Shown: positions 46,813 to 59,499 of the stretch, in pieces | Layout: each line of letters begins with the position of its first letter | Position numbering within the stretch: position 1 is the stretch's first letter | NCBI GenBank assembly: GCA_026120185.1 | Contig: JANUWF010003376.1 | Location: 1,116,001-1,180,000, forward strand | Reading direction: 5' to 3' | DNA: 64,000 nt | Origin: Voacanga thouarsii | Lineage: Eukaryota > Streptophyta > Magnoliopsida > Gentianales > Apocynaceae | Translations under genes and position numbers: made by a program | Notes under the pieces: generated by a model | The model's database searches: none | Told to the model about the DNA's origin: nothing | The model's input: the letters and a program-made list of their open reading frames with translations, nothing else

Positions 46813-47502
46813 TGTTGACATCAGCTTTGCCAAGCCAACACAACGGTTACTTTGAGCCATTATCGATTCAATAAGTTTTGTCGAGCCAATAAAATCAACA
46901 TTTCAAGCAGCCAATAGTCATGGTCAACATCGGCACCACGAAGCCGATAAAAAATAAATAAATTCTTGATCTTTTGGCGCAAGAATTCTACACGACTGTT
47001 GGGAGCATTCTTTGGCCGGAAGAAACTCCACGATCTATTAGTGGTTCGATTGCAGCAAGTATAAAATGGGAGCATTGCCCAGAGCCCAAAAAATGAAAAT
47101 CATCAACCAACAGCATCAACTTTCAATTTCTTCTATTTCGTTGTCATTTACAGCTTTCTAGTCTAGGAATTCAATTTCTTACAACTTTATTACATCTTTC
47201 TTTTATAGCTTTGTTTCCAACTTTCTTTACAGCTTTTCATTCTTCTGTTGAAGTTTAGGTCTCTTCTGTATTCTTTCCTTAAAGTACATCAATACACGTA
47301 TTTGCTTGTTATGAAAAGTCCTTCTATTGTGCATTTTCAACTGACTTTCTTGAACCCTTTCTATAGTAAGTTCAAGGAACCCAATCCCTGATTCAAAAAA
47401 AAAAAAAAGATCTGGTACCGTTTTCTGTTTCACTATATTGGATCGTTTGTGTTTATCGGAAGAGTAGCCGATACCTGGTTACATCAGCTCGTTATTTTGA
47501 CA
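46813..47502 (+). repeat. 3' LTR of the Tat-like element
   Basis: Pairs with 36569-37229, with visible differences and small indels, mostly C-to-T or G-to-A. Followed by GTAAT, the presumed right target site. Confidence 0.92.
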
Positions 47503-47719
47503 GTAATAGTTGTATTATTATCATGGTTATTAATAATGTTGTTGTTGTTGTTGTCGTCGTCGTCATTGTTGTTGTCGCCGTCGTTGTCGTCGTCATCGTC
47601 GTCGTCGTCGTCGTCCTCATCGTTGTTATCGTTGTCGTTGTCGTTGTCGTTATTGTTGTTGTTGCCGTCGTTGTTGTTGTTGTCGTCGTTGTTGTTGTTG
47701 TGGTGGTTGTTGTTGTTGT

Positions 47720-47751
<32 letters not shown>

Positions 47752-47991
47752 TTGTTGTTGTTGCTGTTGCTATTGCTGTTGTTGTTGCTGCTATTGCTGC
47801 TGCTACTGTTATTGTTGTTGTTGCTGTCATTGCTGTCGTTGCCATCGTTGCTATCGTTGCCGTTGTTATCGTTGGTGTTGTTGTCGTCGTTGTTATTGTT
47901 GTTGTCGTCGTCGTTGTTGTCGTTGCCATCGTTGTCGTCGTTGCTGTTGTTGCCATCGTTGCCGTCTGCTGTTGCTGCTGCTGCTATTGCT

Positions 47992-48026
<35 letters not shown>

Positions 48027-49896
48027 TGTCATTGCCATCGTTTTCATCGTTGTTGTTGTTGCCGTCATTGTTGTTGTTGTTATTGTTGTTATTGTTGTTG
48101 TTGTTGTTATTGCTATTGTTGTTGCTGCTGCTATTGTTGTTGTTGCTGCTGCTGCTGTTGCTGTTGTTGCAGCTACTATTGTTGTTGCTGCTGTTGTTGC
48201 TGTCATTGCTGTCATTGTTGTCATTGCCATCATTGTCATCATTTTTGTTGTTGTCATTGCCGTCGTCGTCGTCGTCGTCGTTGTTGTTGTTGTGTTGTCG
48301 TTGCCGTCGTTGTCGTCGTTGTTGTTGTTGCCGTCATTGTTGTCGTTGCCGTCGTTGTCGTTGTCGTTGTTACTTGTGGTATTCTATTATCATTGTTAGA
48401 AGTAATCTCCGTTACTAATGTTGATACCAAGACTCTAGTATGTTCAAATATCAATTAATATTAGAACCATTATTTAGCACTAATAAACTACTATTTATTA
48501 CTATCTTGTAATTATTGACTAGTCACTAATTTCTAAAAGGACATGTACATATAGTTTGCCAGTTTTTATATGCGACATGAAGTTTATTATCTATAAAATT
48601 ACTATTTTATATTACAAACATCTATTTTCTTTTATTGGTTATTGAAGGGCACATTGTTTAGCCTTAATGGACGATGCTGGTAGTATATTATTGGATGTTG
48701 GTATCAATACAAGTTATTGATATTATTAGTGAATATTGGATTGAGTATATGATTATGAATACTTAAGGTTTGGGGTAATGCTTTCAGCTTTGATAAGGTA
48801 TGATAAGAATAAAGGACAATAGTTGGACCAAATTGATTGTTAACTTTCTTTTGCCAATCAAACTCTATTGATATTTTGATCATGTAAGTATTGAATGGGA
48901 ATTTGTCTGAGTTAAGTGAAATTTGGAGTTTGGAGTTATATATTTGTTTATGCGTATATACTACAATAGTTGTTGTCTACTAGTGACATGTACTTTGTAT
49001 TTACTCCAAACAGGCTAAGTTTCTTTGATCAAGATGCTGGGTGTTTTAATCCGTGAGATAAAAGAATCAAGTAAGTCCTTGCATAAGCTGTTTGCTGAAC
49101 TTAAGTGCTCTTGCAAGTTAAATATGATGTTTACTGTAAATTTATTCTTTAAATTGCAATTATGGATAATCTGCATCTTCTGTCAACACAAAATAGTTTT
49201 AAGCAAAGGTTTTCCAAAACAAAATGTTAACTTTTTCTTAAATAAGATTTTAAACTCAAACTTTTTAGAACCATAATTGTAATTCAAGGTAACATACTTT
49301 GTTAAATTGTCCAAGTGGGGTAAATAGAACGCTGAGTACTCAATAAGGGAAAGCTAATTAGAGCTAACCTTGGAAGGCTAGGGTAACTCTCTCAGTGAAG
49401 GCCTCCATCGAGAGATAAAACTCTTTCTGGACAAGGTAACAATTCTAGTTACTCAAGACGGTCCGTGCTAGCAACTCAGTCCATGTGGACTATTTCTTTA
49501 CCAGAGTAGACAACTGGTAAGCTAGGATGTAGAGATGGGGAGTATCTCACCCAGTGGGCGATCACCCACTTGTATTGTGATGCATGGTTTTACAATACAT
49601 GGTCGTGATGAAGGGTTTTATGGCCATGGCTATGATGCAAGGTTTTATAGTCGCATATATTTGAGTAGTTTATTTCTTAATAATGTTGAACTCTTTTATT
49701 TGAAATGCTAATAAAACACCACTCATTGTTCAAAATTACTCATTTTCTCTTGTAGACTTTTGTTGCGAATTGTTCAAAACTGTGTACACGAAATACTTCT
49801 TAAATTAAAATGAGCATATATAGGACTTATTGAAAAAAATATTCTCACCATATTTTTAGGACGATCCTGCTTTGAAGGTTAAGTTATTTGGAGACT
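47503..49896 (+). repeat. Tekay-like 3' LTR, piece 4 of 5
   Basis: Begins with the trinucleotide microsatellite, then continues as unique LTR sequence. The part at 49310-49575 aligns with 19830-20110 of the solo LTR (GAGTACTCAATA, CTCTCAG, CGATCACC). Ends AGACT against copia-2. The ORF at 49025-49276 lacks features. Confidence 0.75.
47536..48372 (+). repeat. Compound GTT/GTC/GCT trinucleotide microsatellite, about 0.84 kb
   Basis: Nearly uninterrupted three-base periodicity, giving Leu/Val/Cys-only frames on the plus strand and Asn/Thr-rich frames on the minus strand. The long ORFs it creates (up to 316 codons) are by-products of the repeat. Confidence 0.97.
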
Positions 49897-51675
49897 TGAA
49901 GGACTGTGGGAAAATAAATACGCAACGAAAATAACAATTTAAAAAACTTCCCAAACTAAAGTTTAGGAATACTTACTTCTAGGGCATTTTACTTGAATAA
50001 TCGGAGTTAGATTCGGGTTTAACGATGCTTCCTGAACAGGAACGTGTACTTGTTTAGCGAGAATACCAGCCTACTGTCGACTCCTTCGCATTGAACACTT
50101 ACCAAGTTTGTAAACTCTTGACATTCCAGAGTATTCTCAAACCTTTATGAACCTCTACCGATGAAAGTAGAACTAGGGTGAAGAAAAACGGAAGAAAAAT
50201 GGAAGAACTAAACATTAAAGGAAAAACGACAAAAAAACGGTGGCCGTTTTGAGAAAACAGAAAGCTATTTGCTTACACAGGAAAAAAGCGGTCAAACACC
50301 TTTTCCTTGAGCTAGATTAACATAATTAGCATCCTTTCTATGCTTTCGGTGAAACCTTATTTAATAGCACGGCTTTCCTTTTCCTTAACAATCAAGGCCA
50401 CTCATTTCCTTTTTCATATTTTTCCTTTTTTCCTTATTTCATGGCAACTACCCCAAGTTTCCAAATAAACCTATAGCCGCCACCATCAAACTCTGATGGG
50501 CCATAGTTTTTAAATTAAGTAGCCCAAGGCTAATTAAATAACTCTCTTATAATTCATTAATCCATTTGGGCCCAAAAAAAAATTATCCCAGATAATTAAT
50601 TAATAAACTAATAATTAAATTGGCCCAATTAATTATTCTAGCTAAAAAAATAATTAATTAGATGCCTAGAATAATCCTTCTAATAATAAATTCACCTAAT
50701 AAGCCCATATAGTAAATAAATTTATTCAGGCTATTTGAGCTACTCTATGGACCAAAAGACATATTATTCTTAGCTACTAAAATGACCAAAATGCCCTTGC
50801 TAAGAAATAGCTATATTTTATTATTTTAAATATTCCATTTATTACCATATAGAAATATTAACCCCGAGAATAATATTGCAAGTGTAGTGTCTTCGACCTA
50901 CAGGTGTAATTGAGATAGGAAAAATGCACAATACCTTTCACAATGACATCTATCATCTTTTGATAGCTAGTCCAATAATCCATGACTTTCTGTATGTATC
51001 CACTTATCACAGGGATCTACCCAATAGTGTACATACTTAATCATGTTTCCCAAAGCCCTAGTTTATTTAGATTATCCTGGACAATCATGAGAGGTTGATT
51101 TCTTCATATAGAAATTATATTGTATAAGTTTGTCTTAATTAAATAGAGTCACACACCTAATGTATAAGGTTATTGGTCTTGCGATAAGACTTTACCCAAC
51201 ATACCTCAAAATGTAAAAGTCCATTCACTAGATCACTAACTTATACTTAAATCTTAGGGTACTAGTCTATGCAGTAGTTGTGATAAACCAATCTTTATTT
51301 ATTTTAGCACTTTTATAAAGATTGTTATCGCATGGTCCAATTCTACGTATTCCAATTACGCTTGCACTATTAGTGTGAGTGGACTACTCACTAGTTAAAG
51401 GTAAATAATTCCTCATTTAAAAATCATAGTGTAATAATCTAAACCTTATTGAAGTGCCCATCTCCATCAATCGATCAAGAACAAATTTTTGCTTATGTAT
51501 TAGTAGTTCATAACCGATACCTTACTATGAAAGCATGATCTAATCATGTAGATTACTAGCTAACACATTTAAACCTTAGTGTACAATATATGTAAATAAA
51601 TAATCATTAATGAATGAAACTTTTATTAATTTTAAAAATACAAAAATACATATGCTATTTTGGGTATACATTTCA
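49897..51675 (-). repeat. 3' LTR of copia-2
   Basis: On the minus strand it starts TGAAATGTATACCC and ends CCTTCA. It lacks about 37 bp that the other LTR has near 58356-58392. The polypurine tract AAGTGGGAGATTAT (minus) abuts it at 51676-51689. Confidence 0.92.
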
Positions 51676-51734
51676 ATAATCTCCCACTTATACTAAATGG
51701 ACTATAATGGCCCGTATATGCCTACCTCTATGAC

Positions 51735-53360
51735 ATCTAAGTGTCTTCCAAACACCTTCTCTATCATAGGCTTGGTAAATGCATCCACCAAATTTTTTGT
51801 AGAGGAAATTTGGTCAACCGCTATCTCCAATTTCTGGATAAACTCCCGGATCAAGTGATACTTTCTCTTAATATGCATGCCTTTCCAGTGATTTCTTGAC
51901 TCCTTACATTATGACACAACTCTAGAATTATCACAATATATCGTAATAGACTTGTTCATTTGTAGCACAACTCCAAGTTCTATGAGGAACTTTCGGAGCC
52001 AAACTGCTTCTTTAGAAGCTTTAAAGCTACCACATACTCACCTTCTATAGTAGAATCCACAATGCAAGATTGCTTAACTCTCCTCCATGAAATAGCCCCT
52101 CCAAACAAAGTAAAAACATATCTATTAGTGAATTTTTTTTCATCTTTATCTGCTTGGAAGTCGATAGGAACTAAGTCATTGCCTTATAAACAAACATATA
52201 ATCCCTCGTTCCTTTTAGGTACTTGAGAATATACTTTACAACTTGCTAATATTCTACCCCTAAGTTTGACTAATACCTACTAACCATGCCTACTGTAAAA
52301 CAAATATCTGGTCTTGTGCAAATCATGGCATACATGAGACTTCCTACTGGTGAGGCATAGGGAATCCTACTCATACTTTCCTTTTCTTCCTATGTCTTAG
52401 GACACTACTTGGAAGATAAGGTTAATCTGTGCCTAAATGGTATGATTGCCCCTTTACCCTGATCCACGCTAAACTTAGCCAATATCTTATTAATATAAGT
52501 AGATTGAGATAGGCTTAACATTCTTTTCTTCCTATCTCTAAGAAGCTTTATTCCAAGAATATAGCTAGCTTCTCTCTTATCTTTCATACTAAATTGACTT
52601 GATACCCAAACCTTTATGGATAACTATATCCCTACATCATTTCCAATTAGTAGAATGTCATCCACATAAAGTACCATAAAAGACACGTTGTTGCCATCTA
52701 TTTTTCTATATGCAGATGGTTCATCCACATTTTGTATGAAGCGATAAGACTTTACAGTCTCATGAAAACGTATATTCTATGCTTATGATGCTTGATTAAT
52801 TCCATAAATGGATTACTTAAACTTACAAACTATATGTTCTTGGCCTTTCGCAACAAAACTTTTAAGCTAGGTTATATAGATGTCTTCGCTAAAATAGGCA
52901 TTAAGAAAGGTTGTCTAGACATCCATTTTCAATATCTCGTAGTCATAACGATATGTGATGGCCAAGAGAATGCAAATGGACTTAAGTACAGCAACAGGTG
53001 AAAAGGTATCCTCATAACCGATCCCTTCTTTCTAAGTATAACCTTTTGCTACCAAACTTACTTTAAAGGTTTCCATTTTTCTATCTACACCTCTCTTTCT
53101 CTTATATACCTTCTTACACTCTATGGGTTTAATCCTTTCAGGTGCAGTGACAAGATCTCAGACTTGATTGAGATACATAGACTCAATTTCGACATCCATT
53201 GTTACTTACCATTTATCTACATCTACATCAGTAATGGCCTCATCGTATCTAGTGAGATCTTGTTCCTGATAGTTAGAAACTACCTCAAAGGCTTCTCCAG
53301 TCTATCTTTTTGGAACTCTAGATATCCTTCCACTACGATATGGTTCATTTTTTATAAGAA
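51735..53360 (-). pseudogene. pol: copia-2 reverse transcriptase and RNase H
   Basis: The catalytic box LYVDDILLIGND is intact at about 52635-52670, unlike in copia-1. The thumb region is open at 52405-52587 (YILGIKLLRDRKKRM). Further on, RPDICF and YLKGTRDY precede an RNase H with several stops; the end AFTKPMIEKVF is near 51760-51790. The start of RT is interrupted near 52790-53100. Defective. Confidence 0.87.
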
Positions 53361-53367
53361 CATCTGG

Positions 53368-54825
53368 TTATGCCTTTTTAAGTTCCTCAATTGGGGTACT
53401 AGAAGTTGAGGTATCACTCAACATCTCTTCCAATTTCATCTTACTTAAAACCTTAGTAAACATACCTTGTTCATCCTCCAAGTATTTAGTATGAGTACTG
53501 ATAAGTATCTTTTGCTCTTGGAGATGATAATAGTATCCACCCCTTATTCCTTTTGGATACCCTAAGAAGTAGCACAATTCTGATATAGGGTCGAGCTTGC
53601 TTCCTTCTGTCAGCACATAAGTTGGACAATCCCATACCTTGAGATGATTCATACTGGGCTTTCGTCTAGTCCACATCTCATAAGGTGTCTTAGGCACTGA
53701 TTTGGAAGGCACCAAGTTCAGAATATATACTGGTACTTTCAAAGCATATCCCCAAAAAGAAATAGGAAGAATTGAATGACTTATTATACTTCTGACCATT
53801 TCAATCAACGTTATATTTCTTCTCTAAGCTACTCCATTCTGTTAGGGAGTCCTAGATAAAGTTAGCTGAGATACGATACCCTAATGTTCTAAATAGTCAT
53901 TAAATTTACTAAGAAGATACTCTCCAGTCTCCACCACAATCATATCTTGACTTTTTTATTAGTTTACTTGTTTGACGCTCCACTTTAGCCTTAAACTCCT
54001 TGAGTTTATCAAAGAAGTCAAGCTTGTGCCTCATCAAGTAAACGTAACCAAAATGCGTGTGATCATCTATGAACGTAATTAAGTACTCATAACCTCCTCT
54101 AGCAGGTGTAGACATAGGACCACAAACATCAGTATGAACTAACTCTAATATTTCCTTAGCCCATTCTGCCTTTTGAGTAAAGGACTTTTTGGTCATTTTA
54201 CCCATAAGACAAGATTCACATTGAGGTTATTTCTCCAATTTCAATACGTCCAAAGACTCGTTTTAGATTAACCTCTAAATCCGATTAGGATTTATATCTT
54301 CTAATCTCAAGTGCAAAAAAAATGAGTTATTTGATGTGGCCTTTCTTTTCTTATTATTAAGTTCTATCTGAGTATTATATATTTGAAAATTAATAGGATT
54401 AATATAGAAAATATTCTCATACATATTTCTAGAAAAAATAAAATTTCCATTTCTATTTATTGAAATAGTAGAATGGAAAGAAATCGAATATCCTTGATTA
54501 ATTAATCCTGAAACTAAAATCAATTTTTGTTTAAAGCTAAAAATATTTAAAATATCTTTTAAAACTAAAATCCTATTACAATCAAATAAAAACTCCAAGT
54601 CTCCCACTGCTTCGGCGCACATTTGTGTTTCGTTGCCCACTCTAAGTCCATGTTCTCCTCTATTGAATTGCCTTATCTTGTTGAACCCCTACAAGGAGTT
54701 TCAAATATGATCAGTGGCTTCAGAATCAATTATCTAAGTGAATGATGATCCAACCATCAATATAGATTCTAAATAAAGAGCAATGCCTGAAGAGGTTTTG
54801 GCCAAGAAGTTTGAACAATCTTTTT
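53368..54825 (-). pseudogene. pol: copia-2 protease and integrase
   Basis: The pre-integrase part is at 54275-54640 (LILVSGLINQGYSI, then LRLEDINPNRI). The integrase core at 53909-54205 has LELVHTDVCGPMS and FIDDHTHFGYVYLM. After a break, 53368-53808 opens with [15 protein letters not shown] and includes the C-terminal region [14 protein letters not shown] protease motif is only faint near 54740. At least three frame breaks. Confidence 0.88.
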
Positions 54826-55605
54826 TGAAGTGTCCCTTTTTGCCACACTTGAAACACTTGCTCTTGGATTTGGCATGCTTAGATGGACCAAGCTTGGATC
54901 CCTTAGGCTAGGCCCCCCCGTTATGTTGGGCCTTCTTCTTCTTGAACTTCTTGGGCTGGACCCCAGTTTTAAAAAATGAACCAGAACAAGTATCCAAAAT
55001 CTTTGACTCAGGCTTCATAATTTTCTCAACAGCCTGGGGTTCTTTCATTAACTCTATCAAAGACATATTCAACTTGTTCATGTTATAATTTAACTTGAAC
55101 TGAGAATATGAGTTTGGCAAAGTCTCAAGAACTATGATAATTTGGCTCTCAGCATCAATTATTGCCCCTAAAACCTTTGCCTTCTCGAAATGAGCAATCA
55201 TTTTGAGCATATGCTCGCAAACAGATGCCCCATCATCCATCCTAGTGGTCATGATTACTCTAAGAGCTTCCTACTTTGCGGGCTAGCTCTTGTCAGTAAA
55301 TATGGAGTGCAAAGTTACATCGATGTCGTATGCAGTAGGCATGTTTTCGTTCTTAGACTAGAGAACATTGGATATGGAAGCTAACATATAGTATCTAGCC
55401 ATTTCATCAGATTTTCTCTATTCCTTCTCAGCCTCACGATCTTGGTCCATAGAATCTTCCATAATTTCAGGACAGGTTCAGTCAGAACATAATTGTACTC
55501 TTTCGCAGTGAGTACTGTGTTTAGATTCCTTTTCCAGTCCAAATAATTAGGTCCAGTTAACTTATTCTCTTTGAGAATAACAGACAAAAGACTGAAACTA
55601 GACAT
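54826..55605 (-). pseudogene. gag: copia-2 gag
   Basis: Starts MSSFSLLSVILKENKL at 55605 with the DWKRNLN motif and breaks near 55381. Continues at 55252-54908 with a Gag core (MLKMIAHFEKAK, LETLPNSYSQFKLNYNMNK). It has a single intact knuckle CFKCGKKGHFKKDC at about 54832-54873. It shows the unduplicated arrangement against which the tandem duplication in copia-1 can be seen. Confidence 0.88.
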
Positions 55606-57335
55606 TTCTATTGATTAGAAAAAAAAAATTCATTAAAAAATGTTTGTTTTGGAAAAACATATAAAAATGCACAGTTAAAACATCATATTATTTTCATGAT
55701 ATGGCTAACTTATTAAAACCATTATAAAAAATATGAAAATTTTGGCTTTTAGAAAAATTGACAGAGCTTCGTAGGAAGGTTAACAATTTTCTAAGTTAAG
55801 TGTATAACCATCACAAATTAAACTTCCTTAATAGGTAATGATCCAGAAATAGTTTCGTCGATAGAATGGTCACTACTCTCACCACCTACAGACAATTCAG
55901 CATTAATACCTCCAACGATGGATTGGTCAGCACTAACACATATCCTAGGCTTTAATTATAATTCCTCCATTAGTTCTAGATTCTCATAGAAATCCATCCT
56001 ATAGGGGGTCATGTTTAGAATGACGCAAGAAAATCTACAATCTTTAACAGGAATCTGTGATAGAAGCTGTGAGGCCATTAGAACCCCTATTCCACTTAAT
56101 TTTTTGAGAAAAATAGGTTTTTGATAAAAACGTTTCTTTAAAATTAATTGATTTTTATTAAATTTAGTGAAAACCTAAAAATTCAACCATTATTCTCTAT
56201 GTCAAGGATAAAATCCTTCATGAAAATAAATTATGAATTTTTTTTTCACTACCTAAGTTAAAACCATTTTCCTAAGAACTAAATTTAAAATATTTAAATT
56301 CAAAATTATTTTCCATGTTAAAGATAAAACTCTTTGAAGGAATAAACCATGAATTTAATTTTAAATTACTTAGTTCCATTTTAAAATATTTTCCTTAATT
56401 GTTTTTTCTAGAAAAAAATAATTTTTTAAAAACCTTTGTGCATTTGATTACAAAATTAAATAAAATAGGCATGCTCTAAAAATAAACTTTTAACATGCTA
56501 TTTCTAACCTTTAATTCTTATATGACGAAATAATAGATTAAACATCAAAATAATAATAATAATATTAAAATGATCTTGTTTAATCCTAAGGTGGTTTCGT
56601 CTTTGCTAACTATTTTCATGTAAAATTATTTAATTCCAAAAATAAATCATTGTAAGAAAATAAGATATGGGCCCCAAAAAGAAGAAATCACAAGGAAAAA
56701 AAAAAGAAAAACTTTAGAAGACCCGAACCGAAGAGCCACAACCCGCTGACCAAAACAAGAGGAACCCGGTTCCCTTTTTTTTTTTTTTTTTACAACAATC
56801 GTGGCTTCTAGTGAACCGGCCCAGGTACTAGGAAGCTGGGTGTGGCTTCTAGGGAGGAATCTTTCTTGAGCCAGACATGGCTATGGGCTAGCTAGCCGCG
56901 GCTCATGGGAGATAAATCTTCCAAGCTAGGCATGGCTACCAAGCCAACTGGCCGCAGCTAGCCCTTCTTCCATTTCTTCATGCAATCTCCTCTATTTTCT
57001 GCAATTTTTTCTTCAGGTTTTCTTTAGGGTTTTTTTGTGTGTTGATCCAGACACCAATTTCGTTACACAAATTTGTAAATTAAAATTGAAATACAATATA
57101 AATCAACTATGCCTTTCAAAATGAGGCGTATATGAATTCTACAGAAAGCAATTAATAATAAATTATAGGTACATATGACTCCACGCGCGAGGCGTACACA
57201 AAAGCTACCTATATCAAAAACCACGATGGATCCATACAATCACAAAGATCATATTTTTATTAGTAAAGGAACCACTTTTTTTGGTTATTAACCCTAAGCA
57301 TGCTCCTAGATTTTAGCTATGGATTTGATACCACT
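55606..57335 (-). other. Leader and primer site of copia-2
   Basis: 1.7 kb with no supported ORF. The primer site reads TGGTATCAAATCCAT on the minus strand (57319-57333). A GC-rich tandemly repeated patch lies at 56801-56968, built around GGCTAGCTAGCCGCGG and CATGGCTA words. The ORF at 57550-57744 lies in the LTR and is a chance frame. Confidence 0.65.
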
Positions 57336-59173
57336 TGAAGGACTGCAGGAAAATAAATACGCAGCGAAAATTACAATTTAAAAAATTTTTCGAGTCAAAC
57401 TCTAGGAATACTTACTTCTAGGGCATTTTACTTGAATAACCAAAGTTGGATTTGGGTTTGATGGCACTTTGTGAATTGGAATGTTTACTTATTTTGCAGG
57501 AATACCAGCTAATCGTCGAATCCTTCGCATCAAACACTTACCACATTTATTAACTATTGACCTTCCAGAGTATTATCAAACCTCTATGGACCTCTACCGG
57601 TGAAAGTAGGCCTAGGGTGAAGAAGATTAAAAGAAAAATAGAAGAGCTAAACATTAAAGGAAAAACAAAGGAAAAATAATAAGAAAATGGTGGCCATTTA
57701 AGAAAAACGAAAGCTGTTTGCTTGCACAGGGAAAAACTAGTCAAACACCATTTCCTTTAGCTAGATTAGCATAATCAACATCTCTCCTATACTTTCGGTC
57801 AAACCTTATTTAATAGCACAACTTTCCTTTTCCTTAACAATCAAGGCCGCCCCATTTTCTTTTCCTTATATTTCCTTTTTTCCTTATTTCATGGCGACTA
57901 CCCCAGGTTTCTAAATAAACTTGTAGCCGCCACCATCAAACCCTGGTGGGCCATGGTTTTTAAATTAATTAGCCCCAGACTAATTAAATAGCTCCCTTAT
58001 TAATTCGTTAATCCACTTGGGCCCAACATAAAATTATCCAAGACAATTAATTAATAAACAAAGTAATTAAATTAGCCCAATTAATTATTCTAGCCTAAAT
58101 AAATAATTAATTGCGCTTCTAAAATAATCCTTCCAATAATAAATTCATCCAATAAGCCTATATAGTAAATAAATTTACTAAGGCTATTTAAGCTACTTTA
58201 GGGGCCAAAAGACATATTATTCTTTCCTACTAAAATAATCAAAATACCCTTACTAACAAATAGCTATGTTTTATCATTTTAAATATTTCATTTATCACCG
58301 TATGAAAATATTGACCCCGAGAATAATATTACAAGTACAGTGTTGTCGACCTACAGGTGTAATGACGAAAATACCCCTCTACGTAACACCCATCATTGAG
58401 ATAGGAAAAATGCACTAACACATTTCTCAATGACATCTACCATCCTTTGATAGCAAGTCTGATAATCCATGACTTCCAATATGTATCCACTTATTACAAG
58501 GAGCTACCCAAAAGTGCACATACTTAATCACGTTTTTCAAGGCCCTAGTTTATTTAGATTATCTCAGACAATCACAAAGGGATAATTTCTTTACATAATG
58601 AAGTATAGAAACTCTATTGTATAAATCCATCTTAATTAACTAAAGTCATACACCTAACGTACAAAGTTATTGGCCTTGCAATAAGACCTCACCTAATATA
58701 TATCAAAGTGTACAAGTCCAGTTTCACCAGACCACCAACTTATACTCAAGTCTTAGGGTACTCATCCATGCAGTAGCTAATAAACCAAGCTTTATTTATT
58801 TTAATACTTTTATAAAGATTATTATCGCGTGGTCTAATTCTACATATTCCAAATACACTTACAGTATTGGTGTGAGATGACTATTCACTAGTTAAAGGTA
58901 AACAATTCCCTATTTAGAAACTATAGTTTAATGATCTAAACCTTGATGAAGTTCCCAACTCCATCAAACGATCAAGAATAAATTTTTGCTTATGTGTTGG
59001 TAGCCCATAATCTACACCTTACTGTGAAAGCACAACCCAATCACGTATTACTTTCTAACACATTTCAAACTTAATATGCAATATATGTAGACAAACAATA
59101 ATTAATGAGTGAAACTTTTATTAATTTCTAAAATACAGAAATACATAGGTCGTTTTGAGCATACATTCCAACA
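57336..59173 (-). repeat. 5' LTR of copia-2
   Basis: Pairs with 49897-51675; on the minus strand it starts TGTTGGAATGTATGC (inner bases changed) and ends CCTTCA. Carries the copia LTR hairpin at about 57893-57945. Confidence 0.92.
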
Positions 59174-59499
59174 AAATTAACACGAGCACACACAGGACTT
59201 ACTGGGAAAATTTTTCTCACCATATTTTATGATACGTTTTTAGGACGATCCTGCTTGAAGGTTGAGTTACTTGAAGACTTGAAGATCTCAGTTTAATTTG
59301 TTACATTTATAACTTGGAGAGCTTTGCTTATTTATTTACTCTTTTCAAGACTTGTATAAGTATTGTTTTGGGTTGTAATAAATTTTGAACATTAGATATT
59401 TCTTCCATTCTCTTTTTACCTAGTTATAAAGACCCCTTGTCCTAAAGATTGGGTAACATCCCTGCCCCTTTTGGGGTACGTAGGTAGTGGGGTGTTATA
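59174..59499 (+). repeat. Tekay-like 3' LTR, piece 5 of 5
   Basis: Begins with a second, diverged copy of sequence already present at 49800-49896, then runs to GGGGTGTTATA at 59499, aligned with the solo LTR end GGGGTGTTACA. The CCTAGTTATAAAGACCCC word is shared with 20585-20602. Confidence 0.8.

Larger units (their letters stand above)
36569..47502 (+). mobile_element. Tat-like Ty3/gypsy element
   Basis: LTRs 36569-37229 and 46813-47502 both begin TGTTGAC and end TTATTTTGAYA. Flanking 5-mers are GTAGT and GTAAT. Inside, in order: primer site, gag-protease-RT-RNase H, a second (archaeal-type) RNase H, integrase, then an antisense ORF before the polypurine tract. The double RNase H and antisense ORF are hallmarks of the Tat group (Ogre, Retand and relatives). 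It is inserted within an ATT-rich microsatellite of the Tekay-like LTR. GC content is visibly higher than its surroundings. Confidence 0.9.
49897..59173 (-). mobile_element. Ty1/copia element copia-2, reverse strand, same family as copia-1
   Basis: LTRs 49897-51675 and 57336-59173 enclose 5.66 kb coding on the minus strand. Gag begins with the same motif as copia-1 (MSSF, then VILKENKLTGPN). The expected 5-bp duplication is absent (AGACT left, AAATT right). Instead about 100 bp of the host LTR is present in diverged copies on each side (49800-49896 and 59177-59290). The coding region has fewer breaks than copia-1 but is still defective. Confidence 0.9.

Noticed and set aside
47449..48458. Long ORFs (up to 316 codons) on both strands made of Leu/Val/Cys or Asn/Thr
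   Set aside because: They are translations of the trinucleotide microsatellite in several frames; no codon preference or domain.
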